A stretch of DNA of 64,000 nt from Cristatella mucedo (taxonomy: Eukaryota; Bryozoa; Phylactolaemata; Cristatellidae), in assembly GCA_009760855.2 (NCBI GenBank), contig WPIO01000101.1:1290001-1354000 (forward strand), given 5' to 3'. The notes under the pieces were generated by a model, which was not told the origin of the DNA, made no database searches, and was given only the letters and a program-made list of their open reading frames with translations. Each line of letters begins with the position of its first letter. Positions within the stretch are counted from its first letter, which is position 1. Below, piece after piece: positions 1-11,746 of this stretch. The position numbers and the translations under genes were made by a program.

Positions 1-2400
1 GTAACCGCACTGCCAGTTTTTTAGCGATTGAGTGTACGCTGCCAACGATGCTCTCCTATTCTGGACTTGTCCCGGAAACCAATCAATGACGAATCGAGTA
101 ATAGCATCATTATGCCAGCACACCAAGCTACAGGGAACCAGCACTTGTAGCCGGTGAAACATTGTCAGCCCGGCTCCTGAAACAGCACAAGCTGCCTTGC
201 TCTTTTACTAGGATTTCAACCACCGTTCAATACTGTTTCCGGAATTATGACACGTCAAACTGACCTGCAGCTTCAACCGTTTCAGGCCTTTCTATTCCCC
301 AATCTTTCATATCTCTGGCACAATGCATTGCTATAATCCTTTTGGGATCCGAGACGGATCTTATAAAAGGAAAGACACCGCTGATAATAAGTCTTCATTA
401 CAAAGAAACTGTTGAAGCATAGTACAAGGACTTAATGTGAGGTCTTCGGTGATCGTTTTAGTGTACCGAGGCCATTCCCAAGTGTCCGGTTCTCCTTGAA
501 CAATGGCCTGGGCAATGTTGGCATTGTGCAACTTTATTTTGAAGCTTCAGTATATATTTCTTAAGCAGCTAAAGGTTATCTACACCTGTCTTTGTTTGCA
601 CAGTCAACTTAATCTGGGTTTTGAGTGATATGTATGAGTGGTAGATTTCTTTGTTTAATGTGTGCATGTCGAACAGCTAGCTGTCAGATCTAGATCTAGG
701 TTTGTACACAGCTCAAGTTTGGCCGTCTTTACAGTGCCTCGTTAGCCTTTCAAATCTCACAAGAATGAGCAAGAATTGGCTTTCTCTCTTACCTGCCCGA
801 TTTTTTGCTTAAAATAATATTGTCAAGTTGTACGCCTGTATCCTAGTCACTCAGATATACAGGTATAGCAAACCTACACCTACTGCTGTCTTTGTATTCC
901 AATAGCTTGTTAACTGTTCCATTCAGACATGGTCGAGTGAGGCAGCCTGTTAAAACCTGGTGGGCTAGCTAAAATGACTGAGCTGCAGTAGCAGGCACGG
1001 GCCTCGATCATATTAGGCTTTTGTGATCAGCTAGTCACGTTGTCACGAATTTTTTGCCAATGATGACCATCGGGTTGTAAGCTAGAGGCAGCTCCGGCAA
1101 ACAGATCGATGTAGCATCAGACAGAAACTACATTTCAATGCAGCCTCTGCAGCTAGACCCCTTTCCAAGTAACTTCCTATTGCATGATCTCACGTTGTCT
1201 GCTTAGGGCTATCGTAGGGTGCTACCAGAATCAATCTTTACAAAGAATTTCTGCAAAATTGATTAGCTAATAGTAGAATTAATGAATAAATGAATAGTAC
1301 TGAAAAATGGCTTCTATAAGTCAAAATCAATTGATCACAAATGTGATAAGTCAACAAAAGAATGAGCACACAGATATATGGCAGATTTGCTCTTCAATTG
1401 ACGTAATACCAAGAAATTCAACAACACTGAAGAAATATGGGATCCCCAGGTGCGGTACTAGTCAGGTGCGGTATTGCAACCCAGAGGCAGCTCCTGAATG
1501 ATACCGAAAATAGTACATGTAAAAAAGAATCACTTCTAGTACTTCCATCAATCACTTCTTTCAGAATGGCACTGCACCAGAGGCTAAAGAAGGTTCCCGA
1601 ATGTCACTTGACCTTGGACGGAATGGAATGACATGGTCGAGCGAAAGTGAGGAGCCGTACTGGTCCGTACAGGCGTGTGGGCCGACAGGCATCGGTCGGC
1701 CCACATGTCTGCCAATGCACGCGCGCGCTGCTGCTGCTGCGACATTGAGCTGCTACTACCCACGGCAGCGGTTGCAACTCCACTGGTCATAGTCACGAGA
1801 CATACAGCACAGCCACGTAGTTGATGCCGGCTATGGCCACGTAACAGCATGCACAGCCAAGTGACAAGGAGAAACAGCCACGAGGCACGAAGCAGTGCCG
1901 GCCGACCTAAGGCCATTGCATGCATGCAGAGAATTCGTTCGGGCTTCCGCTGGTGCAGCTGGTGCTTCCGAAGAGCTGAGCCGAGCGAAGAGCTGAGACG
2001 AAGAGCTGCGGCAGGTATGCAGTGCGAGTGCAGAGCCTCGCACGCGACAGGTCGCACCGAGCGCAGTCACGTGAGGGGGCTTCCTCCCAGCTAGCAGCTT
2101 TGCCGTAACGACACGCCAAAGGAGCTGCAGTTCACCTCATCACGGAGACGACGAGGCACCATTGCTGGTGTCTTCCATCGTGACTGTCGACGTTTCAGCC
2201 ATCACAGCGTAACCGACATCAGGGTCTCAGCACACACCTCACATGCTCGGACCCTGTACATGAAAGATGGCAATCAATCACCTCTGCAGCTGCAGATACA
2301 AAAACAATGCATCTGCTACTGCCAGGCAGCCATACAAATGCTAAATTTGACCCCTGCCAGTTTTCATAAGCCACAAAATGCGAATATGCCTGGCTATTAC
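1..2400. other. Spacer, no recognised gene
   Basis: I see no gene or known repeat here. The first 1.5 kb is AT-rich with stops in all frames. From about 1640 to 2200 the sequence becomes GC-rich with CTG/CAG clusters and overlapping open frames on both strands. None of these reads like a known protein, so the open frames probably reflect base composition. Confidence 0.4.
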
Positions 2401-2407
2401 ATGCTAG

Positions 2408-3952
2408 GAAGTTCCAATATGGTTTTAGAGCTAATCACTCCACAGAGTCAGCATTGCTTCGGGTGTATAGCAACCTACTTAGGAATGCAGACTTAGGTAG
2501 AATCTCTCTGCTCATTTTACTCGATCTTTCGGCAGCTTTTGATTCGATCGATCACCAAGTCCTTCTTGAGCGCTTCTCATCTTGCCTGGGCATCACTGGC
2601 ACTGCACTGCGATGGTCCAGGTTCTATCTCAGTGTGAGACTCCAGAGTAATTATGTGAGTGGACAAAGACCACCCGAGGAACCTCTGAAATATGTGATAC
2701 CTCAGGGCTCCGTGCTTGGTTCCGTTCTTTTCACGGTTTATAGTTTCCTTCTTATCTATGCGATGGCCGGGCGCAATCTAGGCTTTCACTTCGATGCAGA
2801 TGACACTCAGTTGTACCTCTGCTTTGATCCCTCCCAGCACTCCAGCACGTCGAATGATCTCAACTCTCTTGCTGTAGGCATTGATGACATCCGCAAATAG
2901 ATGGCAGCTAACTTCCTTAAATGGAATGATGATAAAACCAACTAACTGGTAATGGGCAAACCAAGTGTGATTCGGAAATTGGAATGGCTTACGCTCAAAA
3001 CCGGCTCTTCCATCATATCTCATGTTGAATCAGCATGAAAGAAATATAGGTGTCATGTTCCAAAGTGACCTTTTATTAGACGACCACATCAGCTCCACAG
3101 TCACGCCTGCCTACTTTCAGCTACACAACATTGCTAAAATTCGTTTTTTTTAGACAGGAATGACAAATCAAAAATGGTTCATTCACATAACATTGCTAAA
3201 ATTCGGGCTTGTTTAGACATGGATGCCACATCTAAATTGGTCCATGCATATGTGACATCCTGTCGTGACTGCTGTAACTGATTGCTTGCTGGTCTACCAG
3301 CCAGTGTAATCAGGTGCTTACAGCTTGTGCAAAACTCCGCAGGCAGCGAGGCTTGTCGGTCGTGAGTGTCAGAGTTTACACACCACACCTTTTCTCGCCG
3401 ATCTGCACTGGCTCCCAGTCAAGCAACGCATTGACTTCAAGGGTCTGTCACTCACTGTCAGGTCCCTTCATTCCTTGGCTCCAGCCTATCTCTCAGATCT
3501 ACTCCCCCCACCAGGCCAAGCATAGTACTTTACATACATAGCCTTTCGGAATCCAAGAGTTTACAAATACCTCGTACAAACCTCAAATCCTTTGGAGACC
3601 GTGCATTTAGTTCGTATGCTCCCAAAGCCTGGAACTCCCTCCCGACCTGCGTCAGAACATCCCCTGACCTGACCACATTTAAAAAAACTTAAAAAACACC
3701 TATTTATGACAGCATTTAGTGGGTCCCTGTGATTCGTCCTTGATGTGCTTATGCGTCCTAACACTGTGCATGCTGCCACCAACCATACTTGCATGCTGAC
3801 CCTGTGCTTGTCACCATAACTATGTTATTCTTGTTGTTTATTGAGCATGCTACCACTAACTATTCGATCGTGCTCCTTTGGCAGCAAATGTAGAGCGCCT
3901 AGAAAGAGATTTAAGTTCTCTGGGTGCGCTATATCAAACGTATTATTATTAC
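2408..3952 (+). mobile_element. L2/CR1-like LINE, 5'-truncated, broken reverse transcriptase
   Basis: This is a non-LTR retrotransposon copy. In order it encodes an RT start (YGFRANHSTESALL), the palm motif LLILLDLSAAFDSIDH, the GSVLGSVLF motif, the catalytic box as DADDTQLYLCF (usually YADD), then the C-terminal motif LHWLPVKQRIDFKGL and APAYLSDL. It lacks an endonuclease, so it is 5'-truncated. Stops near 2898 and 2944 and several frame changes make it inactive. The 3' end carries the GCAAATGTAGAGCGCC hairpin arm and an ATT tail at about 3939. These motifs place it in the L2/CR1 group; the exact family is inferred. Confidence 0.88.
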
Positions 3953-4002
3953 TATCACTTGCTGGTTTGGTGCAATGTAAATACAGAGGGATCAGGCCAT
4001 TA

Positions 4003-4180
4003 GGCAGCTATAATAATAATAACAATACACTTGATAAAGCCTCCTCAGAGAACTCAATCTCTCTCTAGGCGCTTTACATTTGCTGCAAAGGGAAACGCGA
4101 TTGAATTGTGAGTAATATCATGCTTGATAAACAACATGAATAACATGGTTAGGGGTGACATGCACAGGGTCTATGTCATA
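4003..4180 (-). mobile_element. LINE 3'-end copy (family 1), minus strand
   Basis: On the minus strand this reads as the 3' end of the same LINE family. It includes the stretch just downstream of the ORF, the hairpin with arms TAAAGCGCC and a degenerate partner, and a short terminal ATT-type tail (AAT on the plus strand at about 4010). There is no coding part. It lies directly against a plus-strand copy, so the two 3' ends form an imperfect inverted pair with the next element. Confidence 0.85.
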
Positions 4181-4204
4181 CACGGAAGCAAGTTCACCAT
4201 TCAA

Positions 4205-4303
4205 TTGCATTTCCTTTGCAGCAAATGTAAAGCGCCTAGAAAGAGATTGAGTTCTCCGAGGGCGCTTTATCAAGTGCATTATTATTATTATTATTATTAT
4301 TAT
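4205..4303 (+). mobile_element. LINE 3'-end copy (family 1) with (ATT)n tail
   Basis: This is a very short, strongly 5'-truncated copy: about 75 nt of LINE 3' end followed by nine or more ATT units. The stem arms are perfect here: TAAAGCGCC at 4228-4236 and GGCGCTTTA at 4261-4269. A further AAT run at 4404-4430 may be the tail of another copy on the other strand. Confidence 0.88.
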
Positions 4304-4430
4304 AAGTACCTTCGATTAGCAGTCATGGACCATCTGCCGGTGATGACTCGATCGAAATGGAGTACGGTTCGAAAGATTGATCGATTGCTACACAGTCAGA
4401 ATATAATAATAATAATAATAATAATAATAA

Positions 4431-5719
4431 GTAATACGAGAACTAATCTCTGTCTAAGCATAAAGACAACTGTCTCGTGACTGCTTCATCAGATGATAAT
4501 TCTTGGGAAATTAGGCAAGCGAGGTTAATGCTGTACAGCAGACAGCAGACAGGCCATATGACCTGGCGAAAATGCTATACTATTTTTGCAGACAGTATCG
4601 GCAAGCAGCGAATTTAAATAAAACTGACGACGAAAAATAATAAAACTAATCACAATTATATAAAAAAAATTAATACAGCTATTGTTACCTCGAGTTCGCA
4701 ACGCTCATGAGCTCAATTCAATCTCGCGAAGTTTATGAGCTCTTGCTAACACCGCGTGTCTTCGGTCGAACCAACCCTATGAAGCAATGATCTTTGAATT
4801 GCTCGGGCTGGTTTGCAGCAGCACACCTCGCTACTAACGCATCGTGTTAGTAGCCAAACTGCCAGAGATAATGACTATAAGAAGCCAGTTGCCTTCGTCG
4901 TATGGGGCGATAGGATTCGTCAAACGAATCGCCACGGCGAAGGGTATCAGCGATGCATAAACCGGGTACGTGGCTGTGAGTTCCATGTCCGAACGATAAT
5001 TTTGAGCATAAGTACAGGTCAGCGCTCCTATCTAAACGTTTACATTTTGCATCGGAGCATTTGGGGGTCTTTTCTTAAGATCAAGCTGTAAATACGGCCG
5101 TACAGCCATGCCAGCCGGAACCGAATATTCCTGCGATGGAATCAAGGCCACTGGAAGCCAAGGTTATCGCCAACGTTCCTAGCCAGTAGCGCCGGCTACG
5201 TAGCTCGGTTTGGTTGTTGCACTGTTGTGGCCGTGTGCAGCGTCGCTACAATTTTCATTGATGTCGCTGCTACTTTGTGTCTGGCGTCACATGTATGTCT
5301 GGCTTCTCCGTTCTCTCTATCTTAGCGACTCTCTCCAGCATTGCTGCTGCTTGTCTCAATCGACTGCTAGCTTTGCTTGCCGACTCAGCCAGATATTTCT
5401 TTGCAAGCGCAGCAGGCCTTTGTTAAGCACCATCATTTTCTTTTTAGAAAATGCAGATTCTGGTATTAGTATTTCGGAGCGAACAGCCAAGCAAATTTTT
5501 GGAGTCATTATCAGCCCTTCAGCTAGGCTATATAAGAATAAGAATAATGCATTTGTATCGAGCCCTTTGCAAACGGAATCTCTGCACTTTACAGATGCTG
5601 TAAAGAAAGCATGATCAAATGATTGGTGGTAAAATTTGCTATTCTCAGTAGGGTTAATGACCATCAATCTAGTGGATATGCTGTAGCTATCGGCTATTTG
5701 CTGGTAAGTTAGTTCAGCT
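4431..5719. other. Spacer, no recognised gene
   Basis: No gene recognised. The 134-residue plus frame at 5210-5614 and the 142-residue minus frame at 5356-5784 overlap each other. Neither resembles a known family, and the minus one runs into a LINE tail. Confidence 0.4.
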
Positions 5720-5803
5720 ATTCCCTTTGCAGCAAATGTAAAGCACCTAGAAAGAGATTGAGTTCTCTGAGAGCGCTTTATCAAGTGCAGTATTATTATT
5801 ATT
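5720..5803 (+). mobile_element. LINE 3'-end copy (family 1)
   Basis: A short 3'-end copy with the sequence TTCCCTTTGCAGCAAATG, the hairpin (arm TAAAGCACC with partner GAGCGCTTTA, one changed pair) and an ATT tail. Confidence 0.87.
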
Positions 5804-6632
5804 CACGATCGTTATGCAGCTATGGCAATCAGCGCTAAAGCAGTGCGGTGGGCGTGTTTATTTTCTGAAAGGAAAGCTTAGGTCGTGTTATTGGTTTCGG
5901 ATCATGGTGATGCAGTGACACCTCTGAATCATGTCCATATTCTGTAGCTAGCTGCTAAACACGTGAGTTAAAAGTTTTTGCTAAAACTCCATCCGTTTCA
6001 ACAGTTTCAACATCATTTTCATCAACAGTATCTTTGTAATGGCGACCGGTTGGTTGGCAAAGCCGCCTCATAGACGGTCGATAGTTAAAATGCGATAAAC
6101 CAAAGTTTTTGAAAATATTGAGTGACCGCAGGACAACTGCTGTGGAACTGAGTACCTTGAGAGAATATCACCTCGGGTGGGGAACGATCAATTAACCTCT
6201 TGGGTGACCTTTCCACTGCTCTATTTAGCAAACTAAACTACTCTTCACTTGGCTTTCAAGACATAGCCAGCAAACATTATGCTGCTCCGGCTGGCTACGA
6301 GACTTGCAGGGGTCTAGGCAAGTAATCCTAATGATACTTCATATACTTTGACCAAAAAGAAATCTATTCGGCTTGTAGAACGGAGTTGACACTCGCAGGC
6401 GTTGAGTGCGATTATTACTAACTCGAGGACCGGGCTTTGTAGAACGGAGTTGACACTCGCAGGCGTTCCAGATCGGAGTTGGCCAACGAATCCATTGTCG
6501 TAGATCTTTAGATTTCTTGAGAACCGTCGCCAGCCACATTGCCAGCAGGAAAGGCTCGCTGCTGAAAGCCATCACAGCACAGACGAGCCATCTGCCGCTA
6601 AACAGTTACCAAGTAAGTATTTAAAAATAATA
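5804..6632. other. Spacer holding a 31-bp direct repeat
   Basis: No gene recognised. A 31-bp sequence beginning TTGTAGAACGGAGTTGAC occurs at 6373-6403 and again, identical, at 6437-6467, 64 bp apart. This is a recent local duplication. Confidence 0.6.
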
Positions 6633-6790
6633 ATAATAATTCACTTGATAAAGCGCCCTCAGAGAACTTAATCTCTCTCTAGGCGCTTTACATTTGCTGC
6701 AAAGTGAAATGCGATTGAATGGTAAGTTAAATCATGCTTGAAAAACAAACAAAATGAATAATATGGTTAGGGTGACATGCACAGGGTCAG
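6633..6790 (-). mobile_element. LINE 3'-end copy (family 1), minus strand
   Basis: On the minus strand this reads as the family 1 LINE 3' end: hairpin, preceding 3' UTR with the conserved CATGCACAGGGTCAGC block on the plus strand, and a terminal ATT-type tail at 6627-6641. Confidence 0.87.
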
Positions 6791-6924
6791 CATAAACAAG
6801 TTTCTTAATTGGATGCAAGGCAAGAGCCAAAGCCGTCACGAGTGTGCGGCCAGGCGTCCATCGAAGCCGGTCACCACCACTGAGCAGCAAGCACCAGCAG
6901 GCGAACTCGCTTTGGTCAGTGCGT

Positions 6925-7205
6925 GCTGCGACTATGGTTCTGCCTGCAGCAGCCAGAAGCTCGGCTGCTGCAGGCAGAATCTCGGCTGCTGCAGCCAGAA
7001 TCTCGGCTGCAGCAGCCAGAAGCTCGGCTGCAGCAGGCAGAATCTCGGCTGCTGCAGCCAGAATCTCGGCTGCAGCAGCCAGAAGCTCGGCTGCTGCAGG
7101 CAGAAGCTCGGCTGCTGCAGGCAGAATATCGGCTGCAGCAGCCGAGCTTCTGGCTGCTGCAGGCAGAAGCTCGGCTGCTACAGGCATAATCTCGGCTGCT
7201 GCAGG
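6925..7205. repeat. 21-bp minisatellite (CTGCAG-rich)
   Basis: About thirteen tandem copies of a 21-bp unit alternate CGGCTGCTGCAGGCAGAA and CGGCTGCAGCAGCCAGAA variants. Because 21 is a multiple of three, open frames run through on both strands. On the plus strand it would read as RLLQAES/RLQQPEA heptads and on the minus as AAAELLP/AAAEIL heptads. At about 7131-7160 one unit is inverted, giving a local palindrome. I do not think it is a gene: the minus frame ends inside the neighbouring LINE tail and neither frame has a recognisable flank. Confidence 0.85.
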
Positions 7206-7879
7206 GCACAGCTCGTCATTAGAAGGCGGCAAAAGCGGCACCCCGCGAAAAAGGCAATCACTAAGCAGCATGGACACAAATGCTCGACAACGCAGCTTTC
7301 AGGTAATAATGCAAACAAAAACAGAGCGCGGCTTCGAACTCCGGAGATACGCGGTTAGCGCCGATTAGCCCCGGCTGCCCTCCGTACACAGGCTGCTAAG
7401 ACAATAAGTAGGCGCCGGTCGATGGCGAAAGAGCTGGCCGTAGAAGCCACGTTTCACAGAAGCTGGGTTGGCAAGGCATGTCCGGCAGACCCGAAAAGTA
7501 ATAGTTACGCATCAAGGTAATAGTCTTGGATCAGCAAACCTACCCAAGATGGTAAGAATGTTCTCACAAAATTAAAAATACTGCCTACCTGAGCAATAGC
7601 TTCTTTAAATTCACGAAAGTGTCAGTACAGTCTGCCGGCTGCAGCCACGGTGAATTGGTATCCACCCATTTTTCCCAGCGTAGTAGCCCATAAAAAGATG
7701 TCTCGTCTTCAATTAAACAAATACCGAATGCAAATGCCACCCATGTGGTTTTGGCTATGTTTAAAGGTACTGAGCCCAATATGTTCTATGGTAGCAGATT
7801 TTTCTAGCAGTTCTATGGTCGCAGATTTCTCTATTATCGTGCAGCACGCCAATAAGTGGGGGGTAAATAATAGATAAAT
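7206..7879. other. Spacer, no recognised gene
   Basis: Nothing recognised. A short duplicated phrase (CTATGGT[A/C]GCAGATTT) occurs at about 7785 and 7812. Confidence 0.4.
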
Positions 7880-8036
7880 AGCCGATTGAACAGCCTCTTT
7901 CATATAGCAACAGAAGAGCCTTTACGGCTATCACCACTGCTTGCAGTGGTGATAAAGTCTCACTACCGCAGGAATCGAACTCATGACCTCGGGACCGAGG
8001 TCGTAAAAGCAACAACCTTACCTAATGTGCTATCTA
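7880..8036 (-). mobile_element. tRNA-derived SINE, head A, minus strand
   Basis: On the minus strand it starts with a pol III A-box-like GCACATTAGGTAAGG, then the GACCTCGGTCCCGAGGTC stem and a B box close to GGTTCGATTCC. The family tail follows (TGGTGATAGCCGTAAAGG, TCTTCTGTTGC) and it ends with CAATCGGC. It has no intact cloverleaf, so it is a SINE and not a tRNA gene. Confidence 0.85.
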
Positions 8037-8420
8037 GTAATGCCTCCAATCAATGAACAGAAATCTTGAACTGCAGCCGGCCTTTGGTAATTGAGATATC
8101 CGTTACTAAGGGGGCATCAATATAAATATGCCTACTTCCGGATTTATTGAGGTCAATGCTCAGAGCTCCTCCTGAGCAACAAGTTACTGACCGAAACACT
8201 ACTTCTTGATATTCAATGAAAGAATTTCATTCTTCAGTTATCTCCCAAAAATTTACAGTAGTTATAATAGCTACTGGCTGAAATGCATCGACCCGAGTCA
8301 CACGATGGAAAGCACAGCAAAACTTAGGGCCGAGAGTGCATGACGATATGGTACGGTGAGTCTTAAAATACGTTGATTGGATAGGTGCCTTCATTTAAGG
8401 ATTGAAGTATCGAAAAATAC

Positions 8421-8580
8421 TAGCTGATTTAACAACCTCTTTTTATAGCGATAGAAGAGCCTTTACGGCTATCCCCACCGCTTGCAGCTGCAATAAAGGA
8501 TTGCCGACCACAGGATTCGAACCTAAGATATCGGGACCGAGGTCATAAAAAGTAACCACCTTATCTAGTGTGCCATCACG
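8421..8580 (-). mobile_element. tRNA-derived SINE, head A, minus strand
   Basis: A second copy of the same SINE, 385 bp from the previous one and in the same orientation. The A box region (GGCACACTAGATAAGG), the GGTCCCGA stem and the tail through AAATCAGCTA are all present, with a few substitutions. It begins TGATGGCAC on the minus strand. Confidence 0.85.
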
Positions 8581-9066
8581 GCTGACCAACCATCTACCAG
8601 CCAGGTCTATTCCAGTTTTTTAACCAGCAACTTTGGCTATTTAAAGCAGTGTAACTAGACGCTGGAAAGTTCGCTAGGTCTTAATTTCTTAAGAATAAGT
8701 ATGAGAAATAATAAGTTTATGTAAATACAAGCTTCATTTTAAAATTTGTGAAATAACCCCTTGATCAAAATCTTGTGTGTTGAACTCATAGCTTGACTTG
8801 TAGACATGAGCCGGAGAGTGCGTGTGTCACTGCAAGCGTAGATGCTCAGGTAATGAGCATCTAGAAATAAAGTTAGACATTGTGACTATTTTTCGGACCA
8901 CCCCTGCGGTCAGCACTTGCCCTAGAGAAAAGCATGTGCATTTAAAGATAAAATATAACAATTAAGGTACATGGCCCGTGTCTCACCACCGAATCTTTTG
9001 TTTCGTGATCTATGTCTCACAGCCTTCTCTTCTATGTCGAAACACTATCAGCTATCTACATCGGCC

Positions 9067-9700
9067 TAGCAAAAGATGTAGTATTTTTAAAACGTAGTAC
9101 TACAAAAACATGCCATCGGTAGCGGGGAGAATTGTGGCGTGACGATGGCGATTCGCCCTCCTCTTGCCGATACTTGAGCACTTTGCAATGAAGAGGTCAG
9201 ATCTAGGGATGTATCTGTTCTGCTACACTTTCCCAGAACCTTATTGAACTGCTCTTTTTTGTTCCAGTTTGATTGGCATCCTTACCTGAGATCGATTCAT
9301 TACTAATCATTATCATGGCTCCTATTCCGCGGTGGCTCCGTATGTGTTCGCAAAAGACGTTGCATTTGTATAACTTAGTACTAAAATACAATGCCATCTA
9401 GAGTGAGTGCTGTTGTGGCCGCGATGATGGTATTTCGGTCACTTCATGCTGAGACTTAAGCACTTTTCCGAGAAGAGGTCCGACTTGGGGATGTCTCTGT
9501 TCTGATCAGCTTTATCAGAAACCCATTGAGCGGCTCTTTCTTGCTCCGGTGCTTTCTCCCGTGTGCTTTGCCTGCTTACCTGACATCAATTCATTGCTAA
9601 TCAAATTCATGACTCTTACTCTCTGGCCGCCTCATATGTGTTCTTATATGCTGTTGAGAGCTTTTCAAGCATTACACATAGAGTGCCATCAACCTTTAGT
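9067..9700. repeat. Diverged tandem duplication, ~285-bp unit
   Basis: Two successive segments, about 9067-9350 and 9350-9643, align along most of their length. Shared landmarks are GCAAAAGA[T/C]GT, GTAGTACT/TTAGTACT, TGCCATC, TTGTGGC, GAAGAGGTC, GGGATGT, TCTGTTCTG and TTCATT[A/G]CTAATCA. A partial third unit starts near 9643 and fades by 9700. No coding frame or known repeat matches it. Confidence 0.75.
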
Positions 9701-10834
9701 TTCTTTGGTGGCTGGTTGAAAAGCATCTGTATTAATATTTAGTTTTCTTGTGGCGCTATTCAAGCGAACAACTGCTTTTATTTATTATTTATTTTATTAT
9801 CATCTTTCTATTTATTATAATTACTATTAGAACTCACAAAGTTATTACGTACGAATCTGGTGGGCCACAACGGAGGGGCAAGTCCATTTGCCTCGCGATG
9901 GCCAGGAACGGCTCGCCCTAACATGCGAAAGTAACCTGGGTGGTAGCTTACCCTCAGTTCTGGGTCAGCAGGCCCAACCGTTGACTTTCGCTTCCTTGAA
10001 ATCGGTTCATCAGCTAATTCTGCCGCCAGCGATGTCGCATACAATAGTGGATTACCAGTTACTCCGCCGAACTCTTCTTCGTCAACTTCCGGGATGCATA
10101 AAGAGCATCTCCATTGCTCCTTATTGCAAACAATAATTTATTTAAGATGAAATTAAGTGAAACCAGAGTACCACTCTATTCAGCAGCTCCGGAAGGGCTG
10201 TCACACTTGCCTAAAGTAGTCGTACAGGAAAAAACCCGACAGATTCATCTACTCCTACCAACCCATACCAACAACATCCAAAAACTGAACGAAATGAATG
10301 TTTTTTTCAGTGTTCGCCACAAATTTTGATGTTTTAGTCCTCGAAGCAAGCCAAAAAAAACAGCACACAAGTTCTTAGCTATCTTAGCTAGAGTGAGTCC
10401 AAGTTCTACGAGCTTAGACTTGTTTCAGTTTTTCGACTTAATTAAAGTGTCTGACTGCTTAAATGCACTGCTCGAGAAGCATTTGATGAGATTTATCACC
10501 GAGTCTTTCCTGGGCAGCGAACTTCTTGCATAGGCATCGCAGGCCATAAACTGAAAATGTTCTGGTTAAATCCTGGTGTTTATCGCATTGTCATTCCAGA
10601 CTCTGGACTATAATTACGTAGGTCTAATTTTTCTGGCGGACAGATCGCCACAGCCATCTTTCACGTCCCATAGCACCTCTTTTAAATCCGGCATTCATTT
10701 GCTGGGTGCTGCCATACCTGTGTGTTTTAGGCTGCAGGCTTCCTCTTACCTCTTAGCGCCTTGAAATGAGACTTCAGGTTCTGATTCTTAACTAGGATGC
10801 CAAGCCATTTTTTAATTCACGGTAATAATCACAA
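9701..10834. other. Spacer, no recognised gene
   Basis: No gene, RNA or repeat recognised beyond short A/T runs. Confidence 0.4.
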
Positions 10835-11200
10835 TAACGATTACATATTTATATAGCACCCAGGGAGGCATACTTCTCTATCAGGACACTTCACATATGC
10901 TGGAACGCAAGCATGTCAATATGCTAGTGATATCATGCACATAGTCAGTGCCTTGCATAACATTCCATTACATTACACTAGAACACAAAAAACAAAGCTC
11001 GTTTAAGGAGCAAATACTGCAAGCAAGAGGGTTGATTTGTCTTATTAGATATTGTCACTGACAGTGGTTGACGTGATTTATGTGGGTATTGATTTTCCAA
11101 GCTGTGGGAGCGAACGAACTGAAAGCGCGTCTCCAAAGAAGTCAACGCTAGAGGTACAATTAAACTTCTTGAGTCAGAAGACGACGTATTTTGCAACGCC
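10835..11200 (-). mobile_element. Diverged LINE 3' end, minus strand
   Basis: On the minus strand this holds the end of a LINE ORF (a LENQYPHKS-type segment near the LWNSLP position) followed by a 3' UTR and a terminal stem-loop. The arms are GTGTCC and GGGTGCTATAT, and TTATTA lies at about 10820. It is an older copy than the family 1 elements. Confidence 0.6.
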
Positions 11201-11738
11201 TAATTAGGACATCAATATCATTAGGAGGCAGAACTAAGTGAAAAAATAGCAAAAGTAACAGACCTTTTGTACATCACCCAGCAAAAACAAAATCTCCATC
11301 TATCAAGAGAATCAATAATCAAGGGTCACTGACATGCACACATTAAGCTAAGACAAGCATTCAAAACCAAGCAAGTATAATGCTTTGGCCAGCTTGCTGA
11401 AGCAAAAATGACGGCAGCAAATATCACATCGGCAGCATCGCCTGCTTCCGTCAAAAAGGCTATCGCAGATCAGTTATTTCTATTTTATTTCCTTGAGAAT
11501 AGAGTTCAAATAATAGCAAGCTTTGAAGTCTACAGCTTCAGAAATCCTATCTAGTCAAAACAGAAAACTGCAAACAGTTCAGCCTGACAGCAGCTTCACC
11601 CAATAACAATATTTAGCACTACAGCAACATAACGACAAAGCGAAAGAGCATGCAGTTGCCCCTGATCCGAAGCAGTAGACTATTGCCGGTCTCCTAGTAG
11701 TAGGCTACCGAAGTTTCAAGCTTAGGTTCAGTTCGATC
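11201..11738. other. Spacer, no recognised gene
   Basis: AT-rich, stops in all frames; nothing recognised. Confidence 0.4.
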
Positions 11739-11746
11739 ATCTAGAG
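11739..11746. repeat. Left 8-bp target-site duplication of the SPIN-like element
   Basis: ATCTAGAG directly before the left terminal repeat. It matches the right copy at 7 of 8 positions and fits the nTCTAGAn preference known for hAT transposons of this group. Confidence 0.85.

Noticed and set aside
6732-7277. Ala-Glu-Leu heptad protein on the minus strand
   Set aside because: The heptads come from a 21-bp minisatellite and the C-terminus is a LINE tail.
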